A stretch of 64,000 bases of DNA, from contig NZ_FXBJ01000002.1 in assembly GCF_900177385.1 (NCBI RefSeq), forward strand, positions 1,864,001 through 1,928,000, written 5' to 3'. Shown here one piece after another: positions 1 to 9,108 of this stretch. Every line of letters begins with the position of its first letter. Within the stretch, counting starts at the first letter, position 1. Origin of the DNA: Carnobacterium iners (GTDB taxonomy: Bacteria; Bacillota; Bacilli; Lactobacillales; Carnobacteriaceae). The notes under the pieces were generated by a model. It saw only the letters and a program-made list of their open reading frames with translations. It was not told where the DNA came from and did not search any database. Both the position numbers and the translations under genes were made by a program.

Positions 1-300
1 TTACCTAACGAGACATTATCTTACAAAAATGATCAATTGTATGTAAACGACGTACTAACAAAAGAGCCATTCTTAGCGAATTCATTTGTTGATAAAGCTA
101 GTGGAACATGGACATCTGATTTCACATTAGAAGAAATAACAGGCCAGATAACCATTCCTGAAGATGAGTATTTTGTTCTTGGAGATAATCGTAGATCTAG
201 TAATGATAGCCGTTATTTTGGTTCTATTTCTGCAACGGATATTATTGGTGAAACAAGGATGATTTATTATCCGTTTAAACGTTTGTCCATTGTTCAATAA
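1..300 (+). CDS. type I signal peptidase, C-terminal part (gene cut by window edge)
   Basis: This is the 3' end of a gene that begins before the window; the frame is open from base 1 to the TAA at 298-300. The encoded piece carries the late conserved box of S26 signal peptidases, GDNRRSSNDSRYFG, preceded by a PEDEYFVLGD segment. The catalytic Ser and Lys boxes and the membrane anchor must lie upstream, outside the window. The enzyme cleaves signal peptides from secreted preproteins on the outer face of the membrane. It lies 24 bases before a second signal peptidase gene in the same direction, so the two are probably paralogues in one transcript. An internal TTG at 37 could be mistaken for a start, but similarity continues upstream of it. 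Confidence 0.9.
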   Translation, partial: LPNETLSYKNDQLYVNDVLTKEPFLANSFVDKASGTWTSDFTLEEITGQITIPEDEYFVLGDNRRSSNDSRYFGSISATDIIGETRMIYYPFKRLSIVQ

Positions 301-324
301 TTTAATAGAAGGTAGTGGTAATAA

Positions 325-999
325 GTGAGAAAAACAACTTATTCAGATGGAAGAGATACACAAACAGAAAATTTTGAACCTAGAAAAGCTCGCTGTACAA
401 AAGACAGAGAATTAAAAAAGCAGAATGAAAAAAAGAGTTTTATTTCTGAAGTAGGAAATACCTTGATATATATCGCAATTGCTTTAGCTATTTTTTTACT
501 TATTCGTCATTTTTTATTTGTGCCGGTTAGTGTTGATGGAGATTCGATGTATCCAACCCTCCATGATAAAGATCGTTTAATTTTAAATAAAATTGAGAAA
601 CCAAATCGATTTGATATCATTGTTTTTCCAGCCCCGAGTAATCCAGAGGAGCCTATATTATCAGGTAAACAATACATTAAGAGAGTCATTGGATTACCCG
701 GAGACGAGCTAATGGTGGTTGATGAAACCTTATATGTGAATGGAGAAGAAGTTAAAGAAACTTACTTAGAGTCTGTTAAAGAAAATTTAGTTCCTGGCGA
801 AATATTAACCGATGACTTTACTCTAGCATCTGTAGCTGGTGTTGAAGAAGTCCCAGAGGATAGTTATTTTGTAATGGGTGACAATCGAACAAATTCTTTA
901 GATAGTCGCGTATTCGGGTTTATTGATGAAACGACTGTTTCAGGGACAACAGATATCCGTATTTGGCCTTTAAAACATTTTGGTAAACTAAACGAATAA
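325..999 (+). CDS. lepB: signal peptidase I
   Basis: This 224-residue S26 signal peptidase starts at GTG 325 behind a GAAGG-type ribosome site. Its first 45 residues are charged and cytoplasmic, followed by one membrane anchor at about residues 46-65. The nucleophile lies in GDSMYPT (Ser74) and the general base in YIKRVIGLPGD (Lys119). The final box is GDNRTNSLDSR. The N-terminal cytoplasmic extension is longer than in many Gram-positive Sip proteins. It follows the partial signal peptidase gene at the window start and ends at a terminator, so it is the last gene of its transcript. Cleavage of exported preproteins at the membrane surface is the expected role. Confidence 0.95.
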   Translation: MRKTTYSDGRDTQTENFEPRKARCTKDRELKKQNEKKSFISEVGNTLIYIAIALAIFLLIRHFLFVPVSVDGDSMYPTLHDKDRLILNKIEKPNRFDIIVFPAPSNPEEPILSGKQYIKRVIGLPGDELMVVDETLYVNGEEVKETYLESVKENLVPGEILTDDFTLASVAGVEEVPEDSYFVMGDNRTNSLDSRVFGFIDETTVSGTTDIRIWPLKHFGKLNE

Positions 1000-1017
1000 A
1001 ATAAAAAAAGATACCCC

Positions 1018-1055
1018 AAAAAAAGGAAGAGGCCTTTTCGCCCCTTCCTTTTTTT
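1018..1055 (+). terminator. intrinsic terminator after lepB
   Basis: A-tract, GGAAGAGG, short loop, CCCCTTCC, then seven T residues. It separates the signal peptidase genes from rbgA. Confidence 0.85.
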
Positions 1056-1077
1056 GGATGGTCAAAGGAGAAAAAAT

Positions 1078-1947
1078 ATGCCAACAATTCAATGGTTTCC
1101 AGGACATATGGCTAAGGCCAGAAGACAAGTTACAGAGAAACTTACACTAGTAGATGTTGTATTTGAACTAGTGGATGCAAGAATTCCATTATCCAGTCGC
1201 AATCCAATCTTGGATGAGTTAATTGGAGAGAAACCGCGAATTGTTATTTTAAACAAAAGTGATTTAGCCGATGCTGTTTTGGTTCAAAAATGGGTTGCTT
1301 ATTTTAATGATCAAGGTATTTCAGCCGTTCCTATTGTGGCGCAAGAGGGTATCGGGATGAAAAAAGTTATGAGTGAAGCAAAGAGGTTATTGAAACCTAA
1401 ATTTGATCGAATGGCAGCTCAAGGACGCAAACCTCGTCCAATAAGAGCGATGAGTATTGGTATTCCTAACGTAGGTAAATCAACTCTTATCAATCGATTT
1501 ATCAAAAAAAATGTTGCTCAAACGGGCAATCGGCCTGGCGTAACGAAAGCCCAACAATGGCTTAAATTAAATAAAGAACTCGATTTATTAGATACACCAG
1601 GAATTCTATGGCCAAAATTTGAAGATCCAGAAGTAGGCAAGAAACTAGCTTTAACGGGTGCAATCAAAGATACTATTTTACAATTAGATGATATTGCACT
1701 ATATGGTTTAGAGATTATGAAAGAAAAATATCCAACAAATCTTGCTGCCCGTTATCGCTTAACTGAGACAGAAATGACTCTAGCACCTGCCGATTTATTA
1801 ATGCTCATCACAGAAAGAAGAGGGTTTATCGATGACTATAGCCGAGCAGCTGAAATGATTATTTATGAAATACGCAGTGGTAAAGTTGGTCGTTACACAC
1901 TAGATGAGGTCCCTAAAAATTTAGCTAATGAAACGAGTAAAAAATAA
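1078..1947 (+). CDS. rbgA: ribosome biogenesis GTPase RbgA (YlqF)
   Basis: This 289-residue protein is a circularly permuted GTPase needed for late assembly of the 50S subunit. The motif order is permuted as expected: the G4 motif NKSD is at residues 59-62, before the P-loop GIPNVGKST at about 128-136 and the G3 motif DTPG at 172-175. The N-terminus IQWFPGHMAKA is typical of the family. ATG 1078 was chosen over an in-frame TTG at 1054 because AAAGGAG lies just upstream and the TTG falls inside the preceding terminator. rnhB begins directly after the stop codon, and the same pairing is found in Bacillus. Confidence 0.95.
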   Translation: MPTIQWFPGHMAKARRQVTEKLTLVDVVFELVDARIPLSSRNPILDELIGEKPRIVILNKSDLADAVLVQKWVAYFNDQGISAVPIVAQEGIGMKKVMSEAKRLLKPKFDRMAAQGRKPRPIRAMSIGIPNVGKSTLINRFIKKNVAQTGNRPGVTKAQQWLKLNKELDLLDTPGILWPKFEDPEVGKKLALTGAIKDTILQLDDIALYGLEIMKEKYPTNLAARYRLTETEMTLAPADLLMLITERRGFIDDYSRAAEMIIYEIRSGKVGRYTLDEVPKNLANETSKK

Positions 1948-2730
1948 ATGGAGAAACCCTTGTCCATTGCTGCAATTAAAGCGATACTTAACGAAATTAA
2001 TCAACCACTAGATGAGCGCATCTCCATTTTTCGATTAGATCAACGAAAAGGTGTTAGCGTAGCTTTAAAATCATGGGGAAAGCGATTAGAAAAGCAGCGC
2101 GAAAAAGAAAGAAAACTAAAAGTTATGCTAGAAAACGAAGAACTTATTTGGGCGAACGGATTATCCTGGATTGCTGGAATCGATGAAGTTGGTCGTGGAC
2201 CACTAGCTGGTCCTGTAGTAGCAGCTGCTGTTATTTTACCAAAAGATTTTCAAATTTTAGGAATCAATGATTCAAAACAATTATCTAGTGAAAAAAGAGA
2301 ACAGCTTTTCATTGAGATACAAAAACACGCTTTAGGGATAGGGATAGGAGTAAAAGATCAAGACATCATTGATGATGTGAATATTTATCAAGCAACTAAG
2401 TTAGCAATGTTGGAGGCTATTCAACATCTGCCACAGGTACCTGAGTATTTATTAATTGATGCAATGAGACTTCCAACACCTATTCCGCAAGAAAGTTTAA
2501 TCAAAGGCGATAGTAAAAGCTTATCCATTGCTGCAGCTAGTATTGTTGCAAAAGTAACTCGTGATCGCATGATGGTTGAATATGACCGTTTATACCCAGG
2601 CTACGGGTTTGCTCAAAATTCTGGCTATGGGACTAAGCTTCATTTAGCCGGTTTAGAAAAAATAGGCGTTTGTCCAATACACCGTCATTCTTTTGCACCT
2701 GTTAGACAAACATTAAACAACTCATTTTAA
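1948..2730 (+). CDS. rnhB: ribonuclease HII
   Basis: This 260-residue RNase HII removes ribonucleotides misincorporated in DNA and RNA primers. The first acidic pair lies in AGIDEVGRGPLAGP (Asp79, Glu80), the next conserved segment is NDSKQLS, and later acidic positions are in LLIDAM and the C-terminal part. The first 70 residues are the helical, basic extension found in Firmicutes HII proteins, and the length matches them. The ATG follows the rbgA stop directly, so translation is probably coupled. Confidence 0.95.
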   Translation: MEKPLSIAAIKAILNEINQPLDERISIFRLDQRKGVSVALKSWGKRLEKQREKERKLKVMLENEELIWANGLSWIAGIDEVGRGPLAGPVVAAAVILPKDFQILGINDSKQLSSEKREQLFIEIQKHALGIGIGVKDQDIIDDVNIYQATKLAMLEAIQHLPQVPEYLLIDAMRLPTPIPQESLIKGDSKSLSIAAASIVAKVTRDRMMVEYDRLYPGYGFAQNSGYGTKLHLAGLEKIGVCPIHRHSFAPVRQTLNNSF

Positions 2731-2736
2731 ATAAGC

Positions 2737-2776
2737 AAAAACACTATCCTTCAAAATAAGAGATAGTGTTTTTTTT
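2737..2776 (+). terminator. intrinsic terminator after rnhB
   Basis: Inverted repeat AAAACACTATC / GATAGTGTTTT followed by a run of T. Confidence 0.9.
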
Positions 2777-2862
2777 GTAAGAGAAAAAATGAATGAGGTC
2801 CTACAGGGCGGATACTCTATTAATGAGTCAAATTATAAATAGAGTAGGTTAAAGGAGAAAAA

Positions 2863-3741
2863 ATGGAAAAACAACTTATAGAACAGCGTATATTTCATTT
2901 AGCACACTGTCGAGGAATAGGCCCTATTAGTCAGGTTAGAATGGTTGCAGCACTAGTAGATAACTACAAATTAACAGTCTACCAACTAGCTCAATTAGCT
3001 AATCTACCGAGTAAAAATAAAGAGGCATTTTTAAAAAGTTATGCTCTTATAGAACTAGAAAGTTTAAAGAAAAAATACGCTAGCCAAGATATTCAATGGA
3101 TCACTATTTTAGATAATTATTATCCAGAGTATTTAAAACAAATTTATAACCCACCAGCACTTTTATTTTATCGAGGGAATGTACGTTTATTAAGAGATAA
3201 TTCATTAGCTATCGTAGGCTCAAGGAAAAATACCCCCTATGGTTCTATGGTTTTAGACCGTTTATTGCCTGAGTTAATTAAAAAAGAGCTTGTAACTGTG
3301 AGTGGTTTAGCAAAAGGAATTGACTGTGCAGTTCATGAAAAGACTATCTTATTGGGTGGGAAAACAATTGCGGTAATTGGAACAGGATTAGACTATTCTT
3401 ATCCTTATGAACATAAGAAATTGCAAAAAGAAATTGGTGATCATCATCTTGTTATCTCGGAATACCCAATAGGTATAAAACCATTGCCTTATCATTTTCC
3501 AATGCGAAATAGGATTATTGCTGGAGTGTCTTTAGGCACCTTGGTTGTAGAAGCACAAAGCCAGAGTGGTAGTTTAATTACAGCTAATTTTGCTTTGCAA
3601 GAAGGACGAGAAGTCTTTGCCGTTCCGGGACCCATTACAAGCCTTTATTCAGAAGGAACCAACCAATTAATTACGCAAGGAGCAAAATGTGTTTTAGCGG
3701 CTTCCCACATTTTAGAAGAATTTATTTTTGATACAGAATAA
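2863..3741 (+). CDS. dprA: DNA-processing protein DprA
   Basis: This 292-residue protein has the DprA/Smf Rossmann fold. It binds incoming single-stranded DNA and loads RecA during natural transformation. Recognisable segments are IVGSRKNTPYG at about 117-127, SGLAKGIDCAVHE, the nucleotide-fold stretch IAVIGTGLDYSYPYEH, and ALQEGREVFAVPGP. The N-terminal region, about residues 1-60, looks like the helical HhH/SAM-like part. The start has a good AAAGGAG site. The length is normal and no disruption is seen. Its place between rnhB and topA is the usual Firmicutes order. The window does not show whether the strain is competent. Confidence 0.93.
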   Translation: MEKQLIEQRIFHLAHCRGIGPISQVRMVAALVDNYKLTVYQLAQLANLPSKNKEAFLKSYALIELESLKKKYASQDIQWITILDNYYPEYLKQIYNPPALLFYRGNVRLLRDNSLAIVGSRKNTPYGSMVLDRLLPELIKKELVTVSGLAKGIDCAVHEKTILLGGKTIAVIGTGLDYSYPYEHKKLQKEIGDHHLVISEYPIGIKPLPYHFPMRNRIIAGVSLGTLVVEAQSQSGSLITANFALQEGREVFAVPGPITSLYSEGTNQLITQGAKCVLAASHILEEFIFDTE

Positions 3742-3850
3742 GAATAAAATGACATTGTTTATTTATCGGAAGTAAGCATTTTTTCTTCTATATTACAGTC
3801 AGTAAATACACAATAAAAAGTAAGAGTTTTTTATTTATAACTTTCTATAG

Positions 3851-3880
3851 TTGACAAATGGGTATAAGATGGCATAAGAT
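3851..3880 (+). promoter_or_regulatory. candidate sigma-A promoter for topA
   Basis: Perfect -35 TTGACA at 3851 and -10-like TAAGAT at 3875, 18-base spacer, about 75 bases before the topA start. Confidence 0.6.
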
Positions 3881-3953
3881 GATTAACGATTTATGTTTCG
3901 GTTAAAACTAGCCGAAGACAGAAAATATGAGCTCACTTGAAAGGAGCATTTCA

Positions 3954-6032
3954 TTGGCCTATAAATACCTGGTAATTGTTGAATCACCAGCTAAAGCAAA
4001 AACAATTGAAAAATATTTAGGTAAGAATTATAAAGTCGTTGCTAGTTTAGGTCATATACGTGATTTACCAAAAAGTCGTATGGCTATAGATGTAGAAAAT
4101 AATTATCAACCCGAATACATTTCAATTCGAGGGAAAGGTCCACTGATTAAAGAGTTAAAAAAATTCGCAAAAAAAGCTGAAAAAGTTTACCTCGCGGCTG
4201 ACCCGGATAGAGAAGGGGAAGCAATAGCGTGGCACCTTAGCCATTTATTAGGACTAGATATCAACGATAAAAATAGAGTTGCGTTTAATGAGATTACTAA
4301 AGAAGCGGTTAAAGGAGCGTTTAAAGAACCTCGTTCAATCGATATGCAACTAGTGGATTCCCAACAAGCCCGTCGAATACTTGACCGTCTTGTAGGTTAC
4401 ACAATCAGCCCTATTCTTTGGAAAAAAGTTAAAAAAGGCTTGAGTGCTGGACGTGTACAATCTATTACACTTAAATTAATCTGCGAAAGAGAACAGCAAA
4501 TAACTGAATTTGAGCCTGAAGAGTATTGGAGCATCGAAGCAAACTTTAAAAAAGGGGCTAAAAAGTTCAAAGCTCATTTCTATGGTCTAAATGGTAAGAA
4601 AATGGATCTTAAGGATGCTGCAGACGTAAAAAAAGTTATCCAAGCCATTAAAAGTGAAGAATATGACGTAACAAAAGTGACGAAAAAAGAACGTAAACGT
4701 AATCCAGCTTTGCCATTCAAAACAAGTAGTATGCAACAAGAAGCAGCTAGAAAATTAAATTTTAGAACACAAAAAACGATGATGATTGCTCAACAACTCT
4801 ATGAAGGCATTTCTTTAGGCCGTGGTGGAGCTGTTGGTTTAATTACTTACATGAGAACTGACTCTACGCGGATAGCCGATTCTGCTAAAAATGAAGTTGT
4901 AGAATATATTACAAAAGAATTTGGCTCAGAATTCTCTGCTTCAAAACCACGTCTAGAAAAGAAAGTAGCTAGTTCCCAAGATGCTCATGAAGCAATTCGA
5001 CCATCAAGTACAATGCGAACACCAAAAGATATTGAAAAATACCTAACAAAAGACCAATATAAGTTATACAATCTTATCTGGTCAAGATTAGTTGCGAGTC
5101 AGATGACGCCAGCAATTTTTGATACGGTAAAAGTTGATATTACTCAAGATACTGTTTTGTTTAGAGCGAACGGTTCAACCTTAAAATTCCCTGGATACCA
5201 AAAAGTATATGTTGAAGGAACAGATGATGGCAAAGAAGAAAAAGTGAATAGTTTACCTGAACTTGAAAAAGGCGATACAGTGATAGCTGTTGATGTTGAA
5301 CCAAATCAACACTTCACTCAGCCTCCTGCTCGCTATTCTGAGGCAACGCTCATTAAGACACTAGAAGAAAACGGCGTTGGGCGTCCTTCAACGTATGCTC
5401 CTACACTTAATACGATTCTTAAGAGGTATTATGTTAAGATTCAAAGCAAACGCTTTGAGCCAACCGAATTGGGCTTAATTGTGAATAACTTAGTAGTAGA
5501 AAACTTCCCGCAAATTGTTGATATTCACTTTACAGCCGAAATGGAAGAAGATCTAGATGCCGTTGAAGACGGAAAAGAAGAATGGACTAACGTTATTGAC
5601 CGTTTTTATAAACCCTTTATTAAAGAAGTAGAAAATGCTGAAGAAAATATAGAGAAAATTCAAATAAAAGATGAGCCTGCCGGCTTTGACTGCGAGTTAT
5701 GCGGTCATCCAATGGTGATTAAATTAGGACGATACGGAAAATTTTATGCCTGTAGTAATTTTCCAGAATGCCGAAATACAAAAGCGATTGTCAAAGAGAT
5801 TGGCGTTCTTTGTCCATTGTGTCAAGAAGGACAAGTTATTGAGCGGAAATCTAAGAAAAACCGCTTATTTTATGGATGCGATCGTTACCCAACTTGTGAG
5901 TTCGTTTCATGGGATAAACCCATTGGCAGAAATTGCCCTAAGTGTGAACATTATCTAACGGAAAAGAAAACAAAAGGTAAAACACAAGTCATTTGTAGTC
6001 ACTGTGACTATAAAGAAGAAACACAACAATAA
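3954..6032 (+). CDS. topA: DNA topoisomerase I
   Basis: This type IA topoisomerase of 692 residues relaxes negative supercoils. The Toprim domain begins at residue 4 ([17 protein letters not shown]), with the metal-binding acidic cluster [10 protein letters not shown] at 81-90. The catalytic tyrosine is Tyr299 in TYMRTDSTR. Three four-cysteine zinc ribbons follow at the C-terminus. I chose TTG 3954 as start because AAAGGAG at 3940-3946 sits seven bases upstream; ATG 3927 would add nine residues unlike the family N-terminus. In Bacillus trmFO follows topA, but here the next gene is xerC. Confidence 0.95.
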   Translation: MAYKYLVIVESPAKAKTIEKYLGKNYKVVASLGHIRDLPKSRMAIDVENNYQPEYISIRGKGPLIKELKKFAKKAEKVYLAADPDREGEAIAWHLSHLLGLDINDKNRVAFNEITKEAVKGAFKEPRSIDMQLVDSQQARRILDRLVGYTISPILWKKVKKGLSAGRVQSITLKLICEREQQITEFEPEEYWSIEANFKKGAKKFKAHFYGLNGKKMDLKDAADVKKVIQAIKSEEYDVTKVTKKERKRNPALPFKTSSMQQEAARKLNFRTQKTMMIAQQLYEGISLGRGGAVGLITYMRTDSTRIADSAKNEVVEYITKEFGSEFSASKPRLEKKVASSQDAHEAIRPSSTMRTPKDIEKYLTKDQYKLYNLIWSRLVASQMTPAIFDTVKVDITQDTVLFRANGSTLKFPGYQKVYVEGTDDGKEEKVNSLPELEKGDTVIAVDVEPNQHFTQPPARYSEATLIKTLEENGVGRPSTYAPTLNTILKRYYVKIQSKRFEPTELGLIVNNLVVENFPQIVDIHFTAEMEEDLDAVEDGKEEWTNVIDRFYKPFIKEVENAEENIEKIQIKDEPAGFDCELCGHPMVIKLGRYGKFYACSNFPECRNTKAIVKEIGVLCPLCQEGQVIERKSKKNRLFYGCDRYPTCEFVSWDKPIGRNCPKCEHYLTEKKTKGKTQVICSHCDYKEETQQ

Positions 6033-6132
6033 GGTTTCTGTAAACAAGGTATAAGATAAAAATTATTTGTCGGTTAAAAAACTAATAAAATACAAAATAC
6101 AATGAAGTTAATCAATTGTAATCCTTTTACTT

Positions 6133-6157
6133 CTATGATAAGGTGATTTTGTCATAG
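6133..6157 (+). repeat. small inverted repeat before xerC
   Basis: CTATGA (6133) and TCATAG (6152) flank a 13-base loop just before the xerC ribosome site. It may be a weak mRNA hairpin or a protein site. No T-run follows, so it is not a terminator. Confidence 0.35.
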
Positions 6158-6173
6158 GAGTGGAGGGGTTTTT

Positions 6174-7073
6174 TTGACAAACCTTGAATTAAAAAAAATA
6201 TTTCTGCTGTACTTAATTACTGAACGACATTATTCTGAACTTACTAAAAAAGCTTACGAGGAAGACATCAATGAATTTACAGATTTCTTAGAGGCCACTG
6301 GTAAAGCAGATTATGAATCCGTTGGCTTACAAGATGTTCGTATTTTTTTAGGTGAACTAAGCGAGCGTCAATTGAGTCGAAATACGATTTCTAGAAAAAT
6401 ATCGAGCCTTAGAGCTTTTTATCAATTTCTTTTAAAAAATCAGCTGATATCAGAGAATCCCTTTTCTTATATTCATCTAAAAAAGAAAAATCTTCGTTTG
6501 CCTCGTTTTTTCTACGAAAAAGAAATAGCGGTGCTATTTGAAGCAGTTAAGGGCAAAGAACCACTTGATTTTAGAAACGAAGCTCTTTTAGAAGTATTGT
6601 ATGGAACTGGAATCAGACTTAGCGAATGCAAGAATATCGTTATGAATGATATTGATTTTGATTTGGGAATTCTACTCATTCGCGGCAAAGGAAACAAAGA
6701 GCGCTACGTTCCATTTGGCCATTATGCCGCAGCAGCGATACAAGAATATCTTGAAAAAGGGCGAGATATCCTAATGGTAAAATATGAAAAACAGCACAAT
6801 TACTTATTTGTTAATCAATATGGGACACCTATATCTTCATCGGGTATTGAATACGTCTTAAATCAAATCATCAAAAAAAGCAGTCTAACCTCTAAAATCC
6901 ATCCCCATATGTTGCGCCATACCTTTGCAACCCATTTATTAAATAATGGAGCGGATATGAGAACGGTTCAAGAATTATTAGGACACGCTAGTTTATCTTC
7001 AACACAAATTTATGCCCATGTTACGAAAGAACACTTACAAAAAAACTACCGTAAGTTTCATCCAAGAGCTTAA
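6174..7073 (+). CDS. xerC: tyrosine recombinase XerC
   Basis: This 299-residue tyrosine recombinase probably acts with a partner Xer protein at dif to resolve chromosome dimers. The N-terminal SAM-like DNA-binding domain covers about residues 1-90. The catalytic set is complete: Arg148 in GTGIRLSE, Lys172 in GKGNKER, His245 and Arg248 in HPHMLRHTFATHLL, His271 in LLGHASLSSTQ, and nucleophile Tyr280. The start is TTG behind AGGAGTGGAGG. It heads the xerC-hslV-hslU-codY cluster, the counterpart of Bacillus codV-clpQ-clpY-codY. This context argues for a housekeeping Xer protein, not an integrase. Confidence 0.93.
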   Translation: MTNLELKKIFLLYLITERHYSELTKKAYEEDINEFTDFLEATGKADYESVGLQDVRIFLGELSERQLSRNTISRKISSLRAFYQFLLKNQLISENPFSYIHLKKKNLRLPRFFYEKEIAVLFEAVKGKEPLDFRNEALLEVLYGTGIRLSECKNIVMNDIDFDLGILLIRGKGNKERYVPFGHYAAAAIQEYLEKGRDILMVKYEKQHNYLFVNQYGTPISSSGIEYVLNQIIKKSSLTSKIHPHMLRHTFATHLLNNGADMRTVQELLGHASLSSTQIYAHVTKEHLQKNYRKFHPRA

Positions 7074-7112
7074 GATAAAAAGAATAAGCGGTAGGTTAAC
7101 GGAGGAAAAAAG

Positions 7113-7652
7113 ATGACAACATTTCATGCAACAACTATATTTGCTATTCAACACAATGGAACTTGTGCTATGTCTGGAGACGGGCAAGTTACAATGGGCG
7201 AAAGCGTCATCATGAAAGGAACGGCTCGTAAAGTTCGTCGCATCTATCACGATGAAGTACTCGTAGGTTTTGCCGGAAGTGTCGCAGATGCGTTTACTTT
7301 AGAAGAACGGTTTGAAGGTAAGTTGAGTGAGTACAAAGGAAATTTAACCCGTGCGGCAGTCGAATTAGCTAAAGAATGGCGTTCAGATCGGGCACTTCAA
7401 AAATTAGAAGCGTTGCTTATTGTGATGAATAAAGACGAGATGCTTATGGTCTCTGGTTCGGGTGAAGTTATCCAACCAGATGATGGTATTTTAGCGATTG
7501 GTTCTGGTGGGAATTTTGCTTTAGCCGCAGGAAGAGCCTTAAAAAAATATGGCAAAGATCTCACCGCTGCAGAAATTGCAAAAGAGAGTTTAACAGTAGC
7601 GGCTGATATTTGTGTTTACACGAACCATAATATTATTGTGGAAGAATTATAA
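7113..7652 (+). CDS. hslV: ATP-dependent protease subunit HslV (ClpQ)
   Basis: This 179-residue peptidase subunit forms the HslUV proteasome-like complex in the cytoplasm. The N-terminus is [10 protein letters not shown], the Firmicutes form with a five-residue extension before the ATTIFA core. In Bacillus CodW the exposed nucleophile is Ser2; here position 2 is Thr. The core segments [20 protein letters not shown] and [18 protein letters not shown] are intact. It begins 39 bases after xerC with a GGAGG site, and hslU follows 15 bases downstream. Confidence 0.95.
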   Translation: MTTFHATTIFAIQHNGTCAMSGDGQVTMGESVIMKGTARKVRRIYHDEVLVGFAGSVADAFTLEERFEGKLSEYKGNLTRAAVELAKEWRSDRALQKLEALLIVMNKDEMLMVSGSGEVIQPDDGILAIGSGGNFALAAGRALKKYGKDLTAAEIAKESLTVAADICVYTNHNIIVEEL

Positions 7653-7667
7653 GGACGTGATGATAGG

Positions 7668-9080
7668 ATGAACACAGTAGAAAATATGACACCTAGAGAA
7701 ATTGTGAGTGAATTAGATAAGTACATTATCGGTCAAAAAGAAGCTAAAAAATCAGTCGCAGTAGCTTTACGCAACAGGTACCGACGTTTACAATTAGACG
7801 AAGCAATGCGAAAAGAAATAACACCTAAGAATCTATTAATGATTGGGCCGACCGGAGTAGGTAAAACTGAAATTGCTAGACGCTTAGCTACGATTGTCAA
7901 AGCACCATTCATTAAAGTCGAAGCAACCAAATTTACAGAAGTTGGTTACATTGGACGGGATGTTGAATCAATGGTTCGTGACTTAGTGGAAGCTGCAATT
8001 GTCATTGTTGAAAAACAACAACATTCTAAGGTTTATCTTCAAGCTGAAAAGAATGCGGTTAATCGTTTAGTCAAGATTTTAGTGCCTGGTATAAAAAAAG
8101 AAAAGAAACAATCAAACGCATCCAATCCATTTGAATCGATGTTTCAAGGGATGAATTTAAATCAAGAAAAACCTGTTGAAGAGGAAGAAGAAGTCAACGA
8201 AACCATTACGCTTAATCGTGAATCAATCAAACAACAAATTCGAAACGGTCAATTGGATAACAGAGAAGTAACTATTGAAATAAAAGAGCATAAAAAAAGT
8301 ATGAACTCGCCTATGAATGCAGGCTTAGAACAAATGGGCATTGATTTAAGTGAAACACTAGGTGCGTTACGTTCAAAAAACAAAGTTAAACGAGCCGTTA
8401 CAGTTAAAGAAGCACTAGATATTTTGATTCAAGAAGAATCAGAAAAACTAGTTAATCAAGAAGATATTTATTCAAAAGCTATTCATTTAGCGCAAAACTC
8501 AGGTATTATTTTTATTGATGAGTTTGATAAGATTACCTCTAAAAGTAGCCAGTCTGGTGAGGTATCTAGAGAGGGTGTACAAAGAGACATTCTGCCAATC
8601 GTCGAAGGCTCACAAGTATCCACTAAATATGGTGCCATTCAAACAGATTACATCTTGTTTATCGCTTCAGGTGCCTTTCATATGTCTAAACCAAGCGACT
8701 TAATCCCTGAATTACAAGGACGTTTCCCAATCCGTGTCGAACTAGATGATTTAACAAAAGAAGATTTTGTCAAAATTTTAACAGAGCCTAATAATGCCTT
8801 AGTTAAACAGTACATCGCTATGATTGCGACAGATAATATTGATGTTACCTTTACATATGAGGCGATTGAAAGATTAGCTGATATTGCTTATCGTGTAAAC
8901 CACGAAACGGATAATATCGGTGCTAGACGCTTGCATACTATTTTAGAAAAACTACTAGAAGATTTGTTGTTTGAGGCACCTGATATGCAGATGGGTGATA
9001 TCACAATTACAAAAAGTTACGTTGACGAAAAGATTGCGCACATTGTTGAAGACAAAGATTTAAGTAGATATATATTATAA
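7668..9080 (+). CDS. hslU: HslU (ClpY) ATPase subunit
   Basis: This 470-residue AAA+ unfoldase feeds substrates to HslV. The N-terminal sensor region TPREIVSELDKYIIGQ is typical. Walker A is GPTGVGKTE, and Walker B is GIIFIDEFDKI. The variable I-domain lies between, at about residues 130-230, and is rich in charged residues. The C-terminal tail ends in DLSRYIL, consistent with the conserved tail that docks into HslV. It sits directly between hslV and codY in the same transcript. Confidence 0.95.
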   Translation: MNTVENMTPREIVSELDKYIIGQKEAKKSVAVALRNRYRRLQLDEAMRKEITPKNLLMIGPTGVGKTEIARRLATIVKAPFIKVEATKFTEVGYIGRDVESMVRDLVEAAIVIVEKQQHSKVYLQAEKNAVNRLVKILVPGIKKEKKQSNASNPFESMFQGMNLNQEKPVEEEEEVNETITLNRESIKQQIRNGQLDNREVTIEIKEHKKSMNSPMNAGLEQMGIDLSETLGALRSKNKVKRAVTVKEALDILIQEESEKLVNQEDIYSKAIHLAQNSGIIFIDEFDKITSKSSQSGEVSREGVQRDILPIVEGSQVSTKYGAIQTDYILFIASGAFHMSKPSDLIPELQGRFPIRVELDDLTKEDFVKILTEPNNALVKQYIAMIATDNIDVTFTYEAIERLADIAYRVNHETDNIGARRLHTILEKLLEDLLFEAPDMQMGDITITKSYVDEKIAHIVEDKDLSRYIL

Positions 9081-9108
9081 TGACGCTAGTTACGTGGAGG
9101 AATAAGCC

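Noticed and set aside
5746-5958. 70-codon plus-strand frame in topA
   Set aside because: Out-of-frame shadow of the zinc-ribbon repeats.
6174-7073. integrase of a mobile element
   Set aside because: The tyrosine recombinase sits in the conserved codV/xerC position with hslVU-codY and has no att repeats or phage genes nearby.
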